The notes: generated by a model not told the origin, from the letters alone. Positions 8,697 to 17,958 are shown, counted from the first letter of the stretch. The stretch: DNA of 37,029 nucleotides from CAZCDS01 sp964497585 (GCA_964497585.1 CAZCDS010000064.1:1-37029), one strand, 5' to 3'. Program-made: numbers and translations.

Positions 8697-10589
8697 ATGA
8701 TTAACCTCCTTTGGCTTATACCTGCGGCTCCTCTTGTGGGATTCATCATTCTGAGTCTCTTTGGCTCGCGTATTCCGCGGGCTCTGGTCGCCGCGCTTGG
8801 CGTCGGTTCCGTGGGTGTTTCGGCCATCACAGCAGTCCTCGTGGGCGCGGATTTTGTCCGGACGCCGCCTGCAGGGAACGCCGTCTCTCTGACCCTGTGG
8901 CAGTGGATGAACGTTGGGGGGTTCTCTTCCGGCATAACGCTGCATCTTGATGCGCTATCCGTTGTGATGATCCTGGTGGTCACCATCGTCGGTTTCCTCA
9001 TTCATCTCTATTCCGCGGAATACATGAGGGGGGACGAAGGTTACGCCCGATTCTTCGCGTACATGAACCTCTTTGTCTCGTCCATGCTGATCCTGGTGCT
9101 GGCGGGCGACCTGTTGTTCCTATACCTCGGCTGGGAAGGCGTGGGCCTGTGCAGTTACCTGCTCATTGGATTCTGGAGCGGAAAAACCGAAAATGTAGTG
9201 GCAGCCAACAAAGCCTTCATCATCACGCGGCTCGGCGACACTGCCATGGCCATCGGTTTATTTGTGCTCTTCTACAACTTTCACACACTGAACCTCCAAG
9301 CGATCATGGATGCCGCGCCCCGGCAGTGGCAACCAGGAACGACCATGGCGCTGCTTGCCGCAGGGCTGCTTCTCGGGGGTGCCCTTGGCAAGTCGTCACA
9401 GCTTCCGTTACAGACGTGGCTCCCTGACGCAATGGCCGGTCCCACACCGGTGAGCGCGCTGATCCACGCGGCTACCATGGTAACCGCGGGAGTGTACCTG
9501 ATAGCCCGCACCAATGTGCTCTTTGCACTGGCTCCACAAGTTCAGTGTGCGGTTGCGGTTATCGGAATGGTAACCCTGGTCGTGGCCGGGTGCAGCGCAC
9601 TTGTTCAATCGGACATAAAACGCGTGTTGGCCTATTCCACCATCAGCCAGATCGGCTACATGTTCCTCGCACTGGGAGTCGGGGCCTGGTCGGCCGCGAT
9701 CTTTCACTTCGTCACACACGCGTGTTTCAAGTCGCTGCTCTTCCTTGGGGCCGGCGCAGTAATGCTCTCCAACTACCACGAGCAGAACATGTTCAAGCTA
9801 GGCGGGCTGAGATCCCAGATGCCGGTGACCTTCGTCACCTTTCTCATCGGCGCGCTGTCACTTGCGGCTCTGCCGCTGGTAACAAGCGGTTTCTATAGCA
9901 AAGACCTGATCATCTGGTATTCGTGGGCTTCTCCTAAAGGCACATGGTGGCTTTGGGCGGGAGGCGTTACGGGCGCTCTGATAACCGGGATCTACGCACT
10001 CCGCATGGTCATTCTGACCTTTTTCGGTGAGGCCGCGAACCCAATCACTCACCGGCCCGGTCTCACAGTTCGCATTCCTCTGATCGTCCTTGCCGCGTTC
10101 TCTGTGCTGATCGGATTCCTGCAAACCCCGCGCATGCTGGGAGGCATCGATGTGTTCAGCCGGTTTGTGGGGAAGGCGTTACCTGTTTCAGCAGTCGTCC
10201 CCGCCGCACGGAACATGGAGCCGGCCCTGGAGATAATAGCCGGCATCGCGTGCCTGGTAGGCATTGTGATTGCGTTCATCTTTTTCGTGCTCAGGCCACG
10301 GTATTCGTCCGCAATCGCCGATCATCCCTACGGTGCGTTCGTGCACAGAGCCTGGTTCGCAGGTTGGGGGTTTGATTGGATCTACGACCGCGCCCTGGTA
10401 AAGCCGTTCGTTTGGATTGCGCGCATTAACAGGGAAGACTTTATCGACGCGATCTATACGGCAGCGGCGGTCACGACCGAGGCCTTTCACCGTGGGTTGA
10501 GTCTCAGCCAAACAGGTAGAATACGACATTATGCAATCGGAATCGCGATCGGTGCGATTGTCACCGTCGGAATTGTGGTACTGCGATGA
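8697..10589 (+). CDS. nuoL: NADH-quinone oxidoreductase subunit L (antiporter-like)
   Basis: Distal antiporter-like proton-pumping subunit (ND5 type) with the long lateral helix at the C-terminus. It has 630 aa and many hydrophobic helices. Recognisable motifs include YLGWEGVGLCSYLLIGFW in the helix with the key Glu, LPDAMAGPTPVSALIHAATMV (residues about 242-262), and DIKRVLAYSTISQIGYM. The C-terminus from about residue 540 continues with the amphipathic lateral helix and final anchor. It ends as ATGA with nuoM. Confidence 0.96.
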   Translation: MINLLWLIPAAPLVGFIILSLFGSRIPRALVAALGVGSVGVSAITAVLVGADFVRTPPAGNAVSLTLWQWMNVGGFSSGITLHLDALSVVMILVVTIVGFLIHLYSAEYMRGDEGYARFFAYMNLFVSSMLILVLAGDLLFLYLGWEGVGLCSYLLIGFWSGKTENVVAANKAFIITRLGDTAMAIGLFVLFYNFHTLNLQAIMDAAPRQWQPGTTMALLAAGLLLGGALGKSSQLPLQTWLPDAMAGPTPVSALIHAATMVTAGVYLIARTNVLFALAPQVQCAVAVIGMVTLVVAGCSALVQSDIKRVLAYSTISQIGYMFLALGVGAWSAAIFHFVTHACFKSLLFLGAGAVMLSNYHEQNMFKLGGLRSQMPVTFVTFLIGALSLAALPLVTSGFYSKDLIIWYSWASPKGTWWLWAGGVTGALITGIYALRMVILTFFGEAANPITHRPGLTVRIPLIVLAAFSVLIGFLQTPRMLGGIDVFSRFVGKALPVSAVVPAARNMEPALEIIAGIACLVGIVIAFIFFVLRPRYSSAIADHPYGAFVHRAWFAGWGFDWIYDRALVKPFVWIARINREDFIDAIYTAAAVTTEAFHRGLSLSQTGRIRHYAIGIAIGAIVTVGIVVLR

Positions 10590-12160
10590 TACTCAACTGG
10601 CTCATAGGAATTCCGCTGGCAGCGGCCCTGGTAAACCTCCTCTTCACAAGGGGGAGCGGCCGCTGGTCCCGATGGATCTCTCTCGGAGCGCTCGGCGTGG
10701 ATCTGGTCCTGCTGATTTGGATCGGTGCCGGCTGCCGTACGGTTGAGGAGGAACAAGGCCTGTGGATTATCAGTTCCAATGTCCAATGGATTCCACAACT
10801 GGGTATCAGCCTCCGGTTCGCCATGGACGGGTTGAGCCTGGTCATGGCGCTGCTTACGGTCATACTCGGCATGGCCTCGGTGGTATGCTCGTGGAGTGAG
10901 ATCACGGAGCGGGTCGCTTTCTTTCATTTCAATCTCATGGCCACATTGACCGGGATCCTCGGCGTGTTTCTCAGTCTGGACCTTTTCCTATTCTACTTCT
11001 TCTGGGAACTGATGCTGGTTCCCATGTATTTCCTTATCGCCATATGGGGGCACGAGAATCGGCGGTACGCCTCGATCAAGTTCCTGCTGTTCACACAAGC
11101 GGGCGGACTACTCATGCTGATGGGTATTGTTGCGCTATACTTTATCCATGGTACTGCTACAGGGAACTACACATTTGATTACTTCGAACTTCTCAAAGTG
11201 CAACCAACCGGGGTTATCGGACTCCTGATCATGTTGGCCTTTTTTGCGGGATTCGCGGTGAAACTGCCCGCGGTTCCCGTGCACAACTGGCTGCCGGACG
11301 CTCATACGGAGGCTCCCACTGCCGGCAGCGTCATATTGGCGGGCCTTTTGCTCAAGACAGGTGCATATGGTCTCATTCGCTTCGTATTGCCGTTGTTTGC
11401 TTCCTCTGCTGCAGCAATCTCGTGGACTGCATGCCTGATTGGAGTGGTGGGAATTCTGTACGGCGGGATACTGGCATTCGCGCAAAGCGACATGAAAAGA
11501 CTTGTCGCGTACACGAGCGTAAGCCACATGGGATTCGTGCTCCTCGGTGTGTTCGGGCGTAGTGAAGTGGCCATGTACGGCGCGGTTTTACAGATGCTCT
11601 GTCATGGAATCAGCACCGGGGCCCTGTTTATTCTCGTGGGAATGGTACAGGAGCGCACGGGCACGCGCGACATGGGACAGCTCGGGGGACTCTGGTCCTC
11701 AGCCCCACGGCTGAGCGGTGTGGCGCTCGTGTTTGCTCTCGCGTCGCTGGGATTGCCCGGATTGGGCAATTTCGTCGCGGAGTTCCTGGTGCTCGTAGGA
11801 GCATATGGGGCCTATCCTTGGCTGGTGGTGCCTGCTGTGATCGGATTGGTGGTAGCCACGATCTACGCAGTGGAACTCATGAGGAGGGTCTTCTTCGGAC
11901 CGGCCGGGCCCGTCTCATTAACCAGCGATCTCTCACTCAGAGAAGCCGCGGTTTTGTCTCCTCTCGTCGTTTTGATCGTACTTCTAGGCGTGTACCCGCA
12001 ACCGGTATTCAAGACTATACAACCAACAATTGCCTTTGTTGAGAAAGTCACTTCCGTGGACCGCACGGCAGTGACTCGACCCGACATGAAACAACGAACA
12101 GCGTCACGTGTGGGGAAAACGCGCATAGCGTGGCGAAGAAGCGAATGGAGATCACCATGA
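10586..12160 (+). CDS. nuoM: NADH-quinone oxidoreductase subunit M (antiporter-like)
   Basis: Second antiporter-like proton-pumping subunit (ND4 type). Length is 524 aa. Motifs: FYFFWELMLVPMYFLIAIWG (the key Glu in helix 5), LPAVPVHNWLPDAHTEAPTAGSV and SDMKRLVAYTSVSHMGFVLLG. The ATG at 10586 overlaps the nuoL stop by 4 bases. The C-terminus has a hydrophilic, Arg/Lys-rich tail of about 30 residues after the last helix, slightly longer than usual, into which the nuoN start is embedded. Confidence 0.96.
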   Translation: MILNWLIGIPLAAALVNLLFTRGSGRWSRWISLGALGVDLVLLIWIGAGCRTVEEEQGLWIISSNVQWIPQLGISLRFAMDGLSLVMALLTVILGMASVVCSWSEITERVAFFHFNLMATLTGILGVFLSLDLFLFYFFWELMLVPMYFLIAIWGHENRRYASIKFLLFTQAGGLLMLMGIVALYFIHGTATGNYTFDYFELLKVQPTGVIGLLIMLAFFAGFAVKLPAVPVHNWLPDAHTEAPTAGSVILAGLLLKTGAYGLIRFVLPLFASSAAAISWTACLIGVVGILYGGILAFAQSDMKRLVAYTSVSHMGFVLLGVFGRSEVAMYGAVLQMLCHGISTGALFILVGMVQERTGTRDMGQLGGLWSSAPRLSGVALVFALASLGLPGLGNFVAEFLVLVGAYGAYPWLVVPAVIGLVVATIYAVELMRRVFFGPAGPVSLTSDLSLREAAVLSPLVVLIVLLGVYPQPVFKTIQPTIAFVEKVTSVDRTAVTRPDMKQRTASRVGKTRIAWRRSEWRSP

Positions 12161-13590
12161 CGCTGGCCGATTTGGGCTCACTCGGGCCGCTCATCATACT
12201 CTTTGTCGCTCCTGTTCTCCTCCTCATGATCATTGCCTTCTATCGGCGGCATGGCGTCGCGGTAGCAGTCACCCTGGCTTCTTTTGCCGCGTCTTTCATC
12301 GTTCTGATCTTGCAGGCAGGCGGTTCGCCTGCGCGAGTGACCGACCTGTTGATCATCGACGGCTATTCGCGGTTTTTTGTTGGACTGATTCTGATTACAG
12401 CTATTGCGGTGGTTGCGTTGAGCCACTCCTATCTGGAGTCCATCAAGCTCAGAAGAGAAGAGTATTATGTGTTGCTGATGACGGCGACCCTTGGGGCCGC
12501 AGTCCTCGTGGAAAGCCGTCACTTTGCATCGTTGTTCCTCGGGTTGGAGATTCTCGGGGTCTCACTTTACGGATTGATCGGCTATCAGTACGATCGGGAT
12601 TTTAGTGTGGAAGCGGCAATGAAGTACCTTGTGCTGGCCGCGGTTTCCAGTGCGTTCTTGCTTTTCGGGATGGCGCTCCTCTATGGGGTGACGGGTTCCC
12701 TGGAATTCTCAGGCGCTGTGCGCTGGGCACATTCTGCGCAGCCGATGCTTCTCGTGGGGATCTGTGCACTCATTGTAGGTTTTGGATTCAAACTCGCACT
12801 CGTCCCCTTTCACATGTGGACCCCTGACGTGTATCAGGGCGCGCCTGCACCCGTAACCGCATTCGTCGCATCAGTCTCCAAAGGAGCGGTATTTGCACTC
12901 CTGCTCCGGTATTTCACGGACATAAACCTCTCCGGATATTATGCTCTTGTGACGGTCTTTAGTGTTATTGCCTTGCTCTCCATGTGGGTAGGAAACCTCC
13001 TGGCACTCATGCAAAGTAATGTGAAGCGGCTCCTGGCTTATTCGTCCATCGCGCATCTCGGCTACCTGCTCGTGGCGTTTCTGGCAACCGGCCCTCTCGC
13101 TTACGTTGCGGTCGGTTATTATCTTGTCGCGTATTTTGTGACCATCGTTGGGGCCTTTGGAGTCGTATCGGTCATTTCCGGCCCCACCGGAGTCGCGGAA
13201 GATATCAGTGACTATCGAGGACTGGGGTGGCGGCGCCCGTGGGTGGCGGCAGTCTTTACCGCAACGCTGCTCTCCTTGGCCGGTCTGCCTCTGACAGCCG
13301 GCTTCATCGGCAAATTCTATCTCGTCACCGCGGGCCTTGGTTCGGCCCTGTGGGTGCTTGTAACGAATCTTGTCGTTACCAGCGTGATAGGGCTCTATTA
13401 CTATATCCGGGTGATCTACGTTCTTTATGATACGTCTGATGTGAAAGCCGGAACAGCGCATACAATACAGCGAATTCCCATCCTTGCCGGGGTTACCTTG
13501 GCGGCTCTCGCCGTGGTCCTGGTGATCGCAGGCTTATACCCGAGCCCCCTAATCAACATCATTGGAAATGCGGCCGCGGCCATGCGGTGA
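12157..13590 (+). CDS. nuoN: NADH-quinone oxidoreductase subunit N (antiporter-like)
   Basis: Third antiporter-like pumping subunit (ND2 type), last gene of the operon. 477 aa from ATG 12157. This start is chosen over GTG 12130 and ATG 12145 because it forms the ATGA overlap with the nuoM stop that is typical of this operon, with GGAG 7-8 bases upstream. Motifs: LFLGLEILGVSLYGLIGY (key Glu), LVPFHMWTPDVYQGAPAPVTAFV, NVKRLLAYSSIAHLGYLLVA. No further gene follows on this strand before the convergent operon. Confidence 0.95.
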   Translation: MTLADLGSLGPLIILFVAPVLLLMIIAFYRRHGVAVAVTLASFAASFIVLILQAGGSPARVTDLLIIDGYSRFFVGLILITAIAVVALSHSYLESIKLRREEYYVLLMTATLGAAVLVESRHFASLFLGLEILGVSLYGLIGYQYDRDFSVEAAMKYLVLAAVSSAFLLFGMALLYGVTGSLEFSGAVRWAHSAQPMLLVGICALIVGFGFKLALVPFHMWTPDVYQGAPAPVTAFVASVSKGAVFALLLRYFTDINLSGYYALVTVFSVIALLSMWVGNLLALMQSNVKRLLAYSSIAHLGYLLVAFLATGPLAYVAVGYYLVAYFVTIVGAFGVVSVISGPTGVAEDISDYRGLGWRRPWVAAVFTATLLSLAGLPLTAGFIGKFYLVTAGLGSALWVLVTNLVVTSVIGLYYYIRVIYVLYDTSDVKAGTAHTIQRIPILAGVTLAALAVVLVIAGLYPSPLINIIGNAAAAMR

Positions 13591-14122
13591 ATGTCGCCGC
13601 CGCGCGAACGACGAAAAAAGAGCGCACGCAACCTCACTGAACACCGTGTTTGCGCTCACGCCGCCTCCCACCTTTCCGGTGTTTCCCTCTCTCCCTGGAT
13701 TTGTACAACGGTGTTTTCGAGGAAGTGACTTTGACCGACCCGGCTATCTCCGTGCAAAATCCTCTTCAACATTCTCTGTCAAAGGGGTGCGCCTGGCTCC
13801 CCCTTTACTCATTTTCCGCCCTCGCAAATGAGTGGGTGTCCACCGGAGAGAGCCTTCTCGCAAGAGAGCCCTCTCCGGATTCCTCCCCAGAAAGTCTAAA
13901 ATCCCGGGCCGGTGGACCATCTCCTATTGTCAAGGATCCGTGGCGATCGGCAGGGCCTGCTGCATACGAAGCGGAAGCCCGAAAGCCTTTGATCCGGCGA
14001 AGACCGGCTTCCATAAAAGCGGCATGGGCGCTCCAAAGAACCTGGCTGGAAGGGCCCTCGGCTTGCCCCAGCGCACGGTTGCGGTCGATTCAAACTTTTC
14101 AGGATCTCGGCGCACTCCTTTC
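13591..14122. other. Convergent intergenic gap, no gene supported
   Basis: This stretch of 532 bases lies between the end of nuoN (plus strand) and the end of the membrane-protein gene (minus strand). Reading frames here are low-complexity Arg/Ser/Pro-rich shadows with no ribosome-binding site. The only clear structure is the pair of overlapping inverted repeats at 13838-13917. Both operons should terminate here, but no stem followed by a T-run is visible. Confidence 0.6.
13838..13917. repeat. Overlapping, mutually exclusive inverted repeats (possible terminator region)
   Basis: CCGGAGAG at 13843-13850 pairs with CTCTCCGG at 13871-13878, and inside it TCTC-GCAA-GAGA forms a GNRA-type tetraloop hairpin. 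A second perfect pair, GTCCACCGG (13838-13846) with CCGGTGGAC (13909-13917), shares the CCGG at 13843-13846 and so excludes the first. The region sits between two convergent operons, so transcription end or RNA protection is plausible. No T-tract follows on either strand. Confidence 0.5.
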
Positions 14123-15226
14123 TCATGCAGTTTGATCCGGAGGTGGTGTGCCCGGCGGAGTGGGCAGTGTCAACGGCCACCTCAACCAGAAGGCGTTGTG
14201 CGGGATGAGGGCCGGAGCGACAATACAGAGGTTAAGATAGATGATCAGGATATTCACGTCAGCAGGTAATTTGGCCGCCGCTATCTGCGCGCCCGCGGGC
14301 CCGAGAATCGCTCTCATCAAAACAATCCAGATGGCCACGAGGATGCACACGATAATGAATGCCGATATTGCTCTCTTGAAATGGGTGAATTGGGTGATTC
14401 CCCAGAACTGCAGGTGCCACGAATAGATCAATGTCCAGAATATGATGGATGAGGCCACCGCTGCAAATGAGAACGTCGGACTCAGACCCAGGGCCAAACT
14501 GCCGTTCCAGCAGATGTAAGCCAGGATGTGAGCCAGCACTGTCTGACCGATCGCCATACCTGGGTGTCCCCATGAGCCGAAAGGCCATCCCTGGGTCGTG
14601 AAGACAGGATTGAATACGAAAAACCAGGCAATGGCCCAGACCAGGTAGCCCGTCAGCCAGTTAACATTCCAGGGTCCCTTGTGATTCATGGGCGTATTCG
14701 CGAAAGGTGTTCCATCCAGATTGGTCAGCAGATTCCAGATGATGATGGTGAGACCCATGATGATGATGAATCCTACGGCCATCGTTCCCCAGGGATGGAG
14801 CCGCCCCTTGAAAGGCCAACCGTTCCAGTTGACCCCGTAGAGTAGGGTGAGCCAGAACGCAATCACACCGAACCAGAGATACAATGGTCCCATAGGCCAT
14901 CGCGGATAGACGAACCTCATAAAGAGTAAGATGGCAAAGGTGAAGATTACCCATAAAATGGTCATTCCGATTCCCGCTACAACGCGCGACTTGGCAGGGT
15001 TCCACCACTGTCCTCCCGGTGGGGCGAGAGGGAAATTGTCCCCAAGAAGAACAAGACAGCCGAGTGCGACAAGCATCATGAGCGTTGCGGGGATGATCTT
15101 CAGGACAATGAGCCCCACAGGGATTGCGTACACGAAGATGACGACTCCCACAATCGTGCAAACGATGAACTGGATCAGCCCGGCAACCGGACCACTTGGC
15201 CCGATCCCCACTTTCTGGTTTTCCAT
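14123..15226 (-). CDS. Polytopic membrane protein of unknown function, end of the phenol operon
   Basis: 367 aa from ATG 15226, which has GGGAGG about 8 bases upstream; a longer in-frame start at 15319 lacks support. I do not recognise the family. About ten hydrophobic helices are visible (roughly 12-34, 36-62, 82-105, 112-133, 148-168, 188-210, 223-246, 252-272, 286-308, 324-345), with a Pro-rich cytoplasmic-like tail (PTPPGTPPPDQ). It is rich in Trp. The loop motif GWPF occurs twice (136-139 and 213-216), each followed within a few residues by Gly and His-Pro, suggesting an internal duplication. There is no signal peptide beyond the first helix. It lies 364 bases after the CBS-domain gene on the same strand. 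A role in uptake of phenol or export of an aromatic acid is a guess from context only. Confidence 0.75.
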   Translation of the reverse strand: MENQKVGIGPSGPVAGLIQFIVCTIVGVVIFVYAIPVGLIVLKIIPATLMMLVALGCLVLLGDNFPLAPPGGQWWNPAKSRVVAGIGMTILWVIFTFAILLFMRFVYPRWPMGPLYLWFGVIAFWLTLLYGVNWNGWPFKGRLHPWGTMAVGFIIIMGLTIIIWNLLTNLDGTPFANTPMNHKGPWNVNWLTGYLVWAIAWFFVFNPVFTTQGWPFGSWGHPGMAIGQTVLAHILAYICWNGSLALGLSPTFSFAAVASSIIFWTLIYSWHLQFWGITQFTHFKRAISAFIIVCILVAIWIVLMRAILGPAGAQIAAAKLPADVNILIIYLNLCIVAPALIPHNAFWLRWPLTLPTPPGTPPPDQTA

Positions 15227-15590
15227 GACGAGTACCTCCCTACTTTGATATGGCCGCACGTGCCGCGGCAATGAAAGCAAGTTGGAGAGACTTCCGTGGC
15301 AGAGTTGTGGCGAAAACACTCCTTCCCTATGTCCAAGTCATCCGGTGGAGTCTGGACCATCCGAACAATCTTGACTCCCGTTGCCTCCGGGCTGATAGTG
15401 ATTTGCTGGTGAATGAGGAGAATTGCTGTCTCCAATCTCGGACCCCTTACCCGGCTCCCAGGTAAACGGCGCCCTAACGGTTCGCTTGACCACGGCATCG
15501 AGGTGCCACGGAAATGCGAGAGTGGGTCCGTCCTGTCTTCGAGAACGTTCATCTTTGACCGCGACTGCGGATGATTCATCCGCGCCGGCC
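15227..15590. other. Intergenic gap between CBS-domain gene and membrane-protein gene
   Basis: Gap of 364 bases, much longer than a normal intra-operon spacer. No coding frame or clear promoter was seen. A TGGCAC box on the minus strand (15503-15508) has a TGC one base too close for a sigma-54 promoter. The membrane-protein gene could therefore have its own undetected promoter or be read through from the pps operon. Confidence 0.5.
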
Positions 15591-16232
15591 TCAAGTGGTG
15601 AACTCAAGAATGTTGAATCCCCTTTCTTCCAGGGCCTTACGAATGGCGTCAGGGTTAGAGCATTCCGCGCGAAAGACGACTCTGACCTTACCGTTTGCGG
15701 CCTCGGGAACGGTGAAGATCGCTCTCGCTATGCCCCCGGTCCTATCAACGATGTTCAGTATCTCCGAGAGGGTTCCCTTTTCGAGGGTCACATCGGCAAG
15801 GGTGACGCGGACCCGGTCAGCACCGGCTTCCAGGAGCTTGAACAAGGTAACGAAAATCTCCCGGTCTGAAACAACCCCAACGACCTGCTCCCCGTCTATA
15901 ACAGGAAAGGTGCTCATGGTCAGTTCTCTGCCCTTGACGAGGGTTTCTTCCACTGAATCGTTCACGTCGACAGTCATCGGCATGCGGACCATGAGATCCT
16001 TTACCTTGAGCTTGTTACAGAAATAGTTCACCTCGCACGCGTCGCCGCTTCCACTCACACACATGGCGGCCTCGCTAAGATCCCTGCGATGCACTATTCC
16101 TCGTAAGCGGCCTTCATCGACCACAGGGAGCATTTTGAGATTGTGGTTGTGGATCAGCATCGCAGCCTCGGTAGCCAGGGCGTCGCTTGATATCGAATAT
16201 TGGTGCGGTAGCATCCAGTTTCTTACGATCAT
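15591..16232 (-). CDS. ppsC: CBS-domain protein, phenylphosphate synthase third-subunit-like (PpsC-like)
   Basis: 213 aa, about 24 kDa. Two CBS domains (residues about 7-56 and 79-133) are followed by an ACT-like small-ligand domain (about 140-213). In Thauera aromatica the third component of phenylphosphate synthase is a 24-kDa protein with two CBS domains that stimulates phenol phosphorylation; size, domains and gene company match here. CBS domains usually bind adenine nucleotides, so a sensor of AMP/ATP (AMP is a product of the reaction) is a reasonable inference. The start ATG 16232 has GGAGG 5 bases upstream. A stand-alone CBS regulator of other function cannot be excluded from sequence alone. 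The gene lies 67 bases after the CoA ligase stop on the same strand. Confidence 0.75.
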   Translation of the reverse strand: MIVRNWMLPHQYSISSDALATEAAMLIHNHNLKMLPVVDEGRLRGIVHRRDLSEAAMCVSGSGDACEVNYFCNKLKVKDLMVRMPMTVDVNDSVEETLVKGRELTMSTFPVIDGEQVVGVVSDREIFVTLFKLLEAGADRVRVTLADVTLEKGTLSEILNIVDRTGGIARAIFTVPEAANGKVRVVFRAECSNPDAIRKALEERGFNILEFTT

Positions 16233-16299
16233 GATCGCCTCCGTACAGTCCCACGGCCTTTTGTCTCCTACGCGGACACGAGGAGAATGACGGGCTCCC

Positions 16300-17958
16300 T
16301 CAGGCTTTTCCCCCAGCCGCTAGGATTCCCTCGATCTGTTGCTTCAGCACCTTCTTATCGATCTTGCCCGAATCTCCTACCGTGGGCATCGCGTCGATGA
16401 TCTCGAGCCGCTCAGGGAGTTTGTACATGGCCAGCTTTTTATCCTTGAGGAAGGAGACCATCTCGTCGAATGTGAAGGTCTCCCCCGGCTTCTGAACAAC
16501 GTATGCGCAGCACTTCTCGCCGAATTCCCGATCAGGCATGGCGACGATCGCTATTGCGGAAACCTTGGGATGTTCGTTGAGCAAGCCCTCAATCTCTGCA
16601 GGATAGATATTCTGCCCGCCACGTATGATGACGTCCTTCTGGCGGCCCATTATCCAGATCCGACCTTCTTCCAGAGCCACGATGTCACCCGTCGTGGTCC
16701 AGTTGTCGTCGTCAAAGACATCTTTGGTGGTCTCGGGATCGCGCCAGTATCCGGCAGGAGAATGAGGACCTCTGAGATAGAGTATTCCCGGCTCACCCTC
16801 AGGCACTTCGTTGCCGTGCTCATCCAGCAGTCTTATCTTGTTACCCCGCAGCGGCTTCCCAACCGTTCGGCGCCGGACGTCCGCGAGATCGTCTATGAAG
16901 CAGCCTGATACCGAACCGACATCTTGCGTTCCCAGGTCCGACGTGATGCGGCCGCCCAACCTTTCTTCCGCTTCCATTGCCACCTGAGGAGGCAGGTATC
17001 CTCCTGCAGAGCGGATGAACCTGAGCGAAGAAAGATCGTACTTGGACAAGTCCGCCTCCAGCATCCGGATAATGTGAGTCGGCACAACGCCAATACACGT
17101 CACCTTTTCCTTCTCAATCATCGCCAGTGCGCCCTCCGGCGTGAATTCCTCGAGAAGAACTATCTTCGCTCCGACCAGTGGTGCGGCAAAGTAGGTAAGC
17201 GTTCCGGCGGCCCCGCCGGCAAACGGAGCCACAGCCATAGCGGTGTCGTCCCCTGATAGATTCCAGATCTCAACGCGGCACTTGGAGGTCATCAAGCGGG
17301 GTGCAAGGGGCCATTCCACGATCTTGGGGAGGCCGGTGGTCCCGCTGGTGCTGGTGAGCGCGCCCACATCACCGGTAGGGTCGAATCTCCTCTGTTCCAA
17401 TACTGCAGGATCTTTCTTTTCTTCCCATGCAACCTTGGCTATCTGCGTCAACGAGTACGTGTTTTGCGGGTACGGTTCTGCAATGGTCTCGTCGAGAAGG
17501 AAGGTGTACTGCAGGTTGGGGTGGTCTCTTTTGAGATCTTCCACCATATCCAGGTAATTGAATTTCCTGTAGACGCCCGGAACAATAATCGCTTTCGGAT
17601 CAATCTTGCCGATGATGTGGGTAAGTTCTTTGAGGCGCAAATAGGGCATCACGGTGACATTTATGAGTCCTGCCCGCTCAGACGCGATCCTCGCCAGGAA
17701 TCCGAACGCACAGTTTGGGGACTGGAGGATCACTCGATCGTCCTTCTCCAGCCCCAGGTCTATCCATGCGAGGGCAAAACGGTCCATGAGCCTTGCCGCC
17801 TCCGCCCACGTTATCCGCATGGACGAATCCACCAGTGCTTCCTTATCGGGCCTTTGCTTGGCGTTCTTCAGCCAGAAATCGGAAAATGTCTCGTCAGTCC
17901 AGTATCCTGCAGACTTGAATTCCTCTATTATCTTGTCTGTGTACCGAATTGGTTTCAT
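16300..17958 (-). CDS. AMP-forming aryl-CoA ligase, probable 4-hydroxybenzoate-CoA ligase
   Basis: 552-aa member of the acyl/aryl adenylate-forming (ANL) superfamily. The P-loop TSTSGTTGLPK is at 202-212. The hinge/ATP region TTGD...GRIWIMGRQKDVIIRGGQNIYPAEIE lies at about 415-450, and the C-terminal catalytic Lys in GDSGKIDKK is Lys532. It would adenylate an aromatic acid and transfer it to CoA. Because it sits directly downstream of a UbiD carboxylase and phenylphosphate synthase genes, 4-hydroxybenzoate is the expected substrate. By eye it resembles 2,3-dihydroxybenzoate-AMP ligase-type sequences. The start is ATG 17958, with GGGAGG 11 bases upstream; the in-frame extension to 18075 is Ser/Gly/Arg-rich and unlikely to be coding. 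Substrate is inferred, not seen. Confidence 0.85.
   Translation of the reverse strand: MKPIRYTDKIIEEFKSAGYWTDETFSDFWLKNAKQRPDKEALVDSSMRITWAEAARLMDRFALAWIDLGLEKDDRVILQSPNCAFGFLARIASERAGLINVTVMPYLRLKELTHIIGKIDPKAIIVPGVYRKFNYLDMVEDLKRDHPNLQYTFLLDETIAEPYPQNTYSLTQIAKVAWEEKKDPAVLEQRRFDPTGDVGALTSTSGTTGLPKIVEWPLAPRLMTSKCRVEIWNLSGDDTAMAVAPFAGGAAGTLTYFAAPLVGAKIVLLEEFTPEGALAMIEKEKVTCIGVVPTHIIRMLEADLSKYDLSSLRFIRSAGGYLPPQVAMEAEERLGGRITSDLGTQDVGSVSGCFIDDLADVRRRTVGKPLRGNKIRLLDEHGNEVPEGEPGILYLRGPHSPAGYWRDPETTKDVFDDDNWTTTGDIVALEEGRIWIMGRQKDVIIRGGQNIYPAEIEGLLNEHPKVSAIAIVAMPDREFGEKCCAYVVQKPGETFTFDEMVSFLKDKKLAMYKLPERLEIIDAMPTVGDSGKIDKKVLKQQIEGILAAGGKA

Noticed and set aside
15494..15508. Sigma-54-like box TGGCAC with TGC on the minus strand upstream of the membrane-protein gene
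   Set aside because: The distance between the GG and GC elements is one base too short, which normally abolishes sigma-54 promoters.
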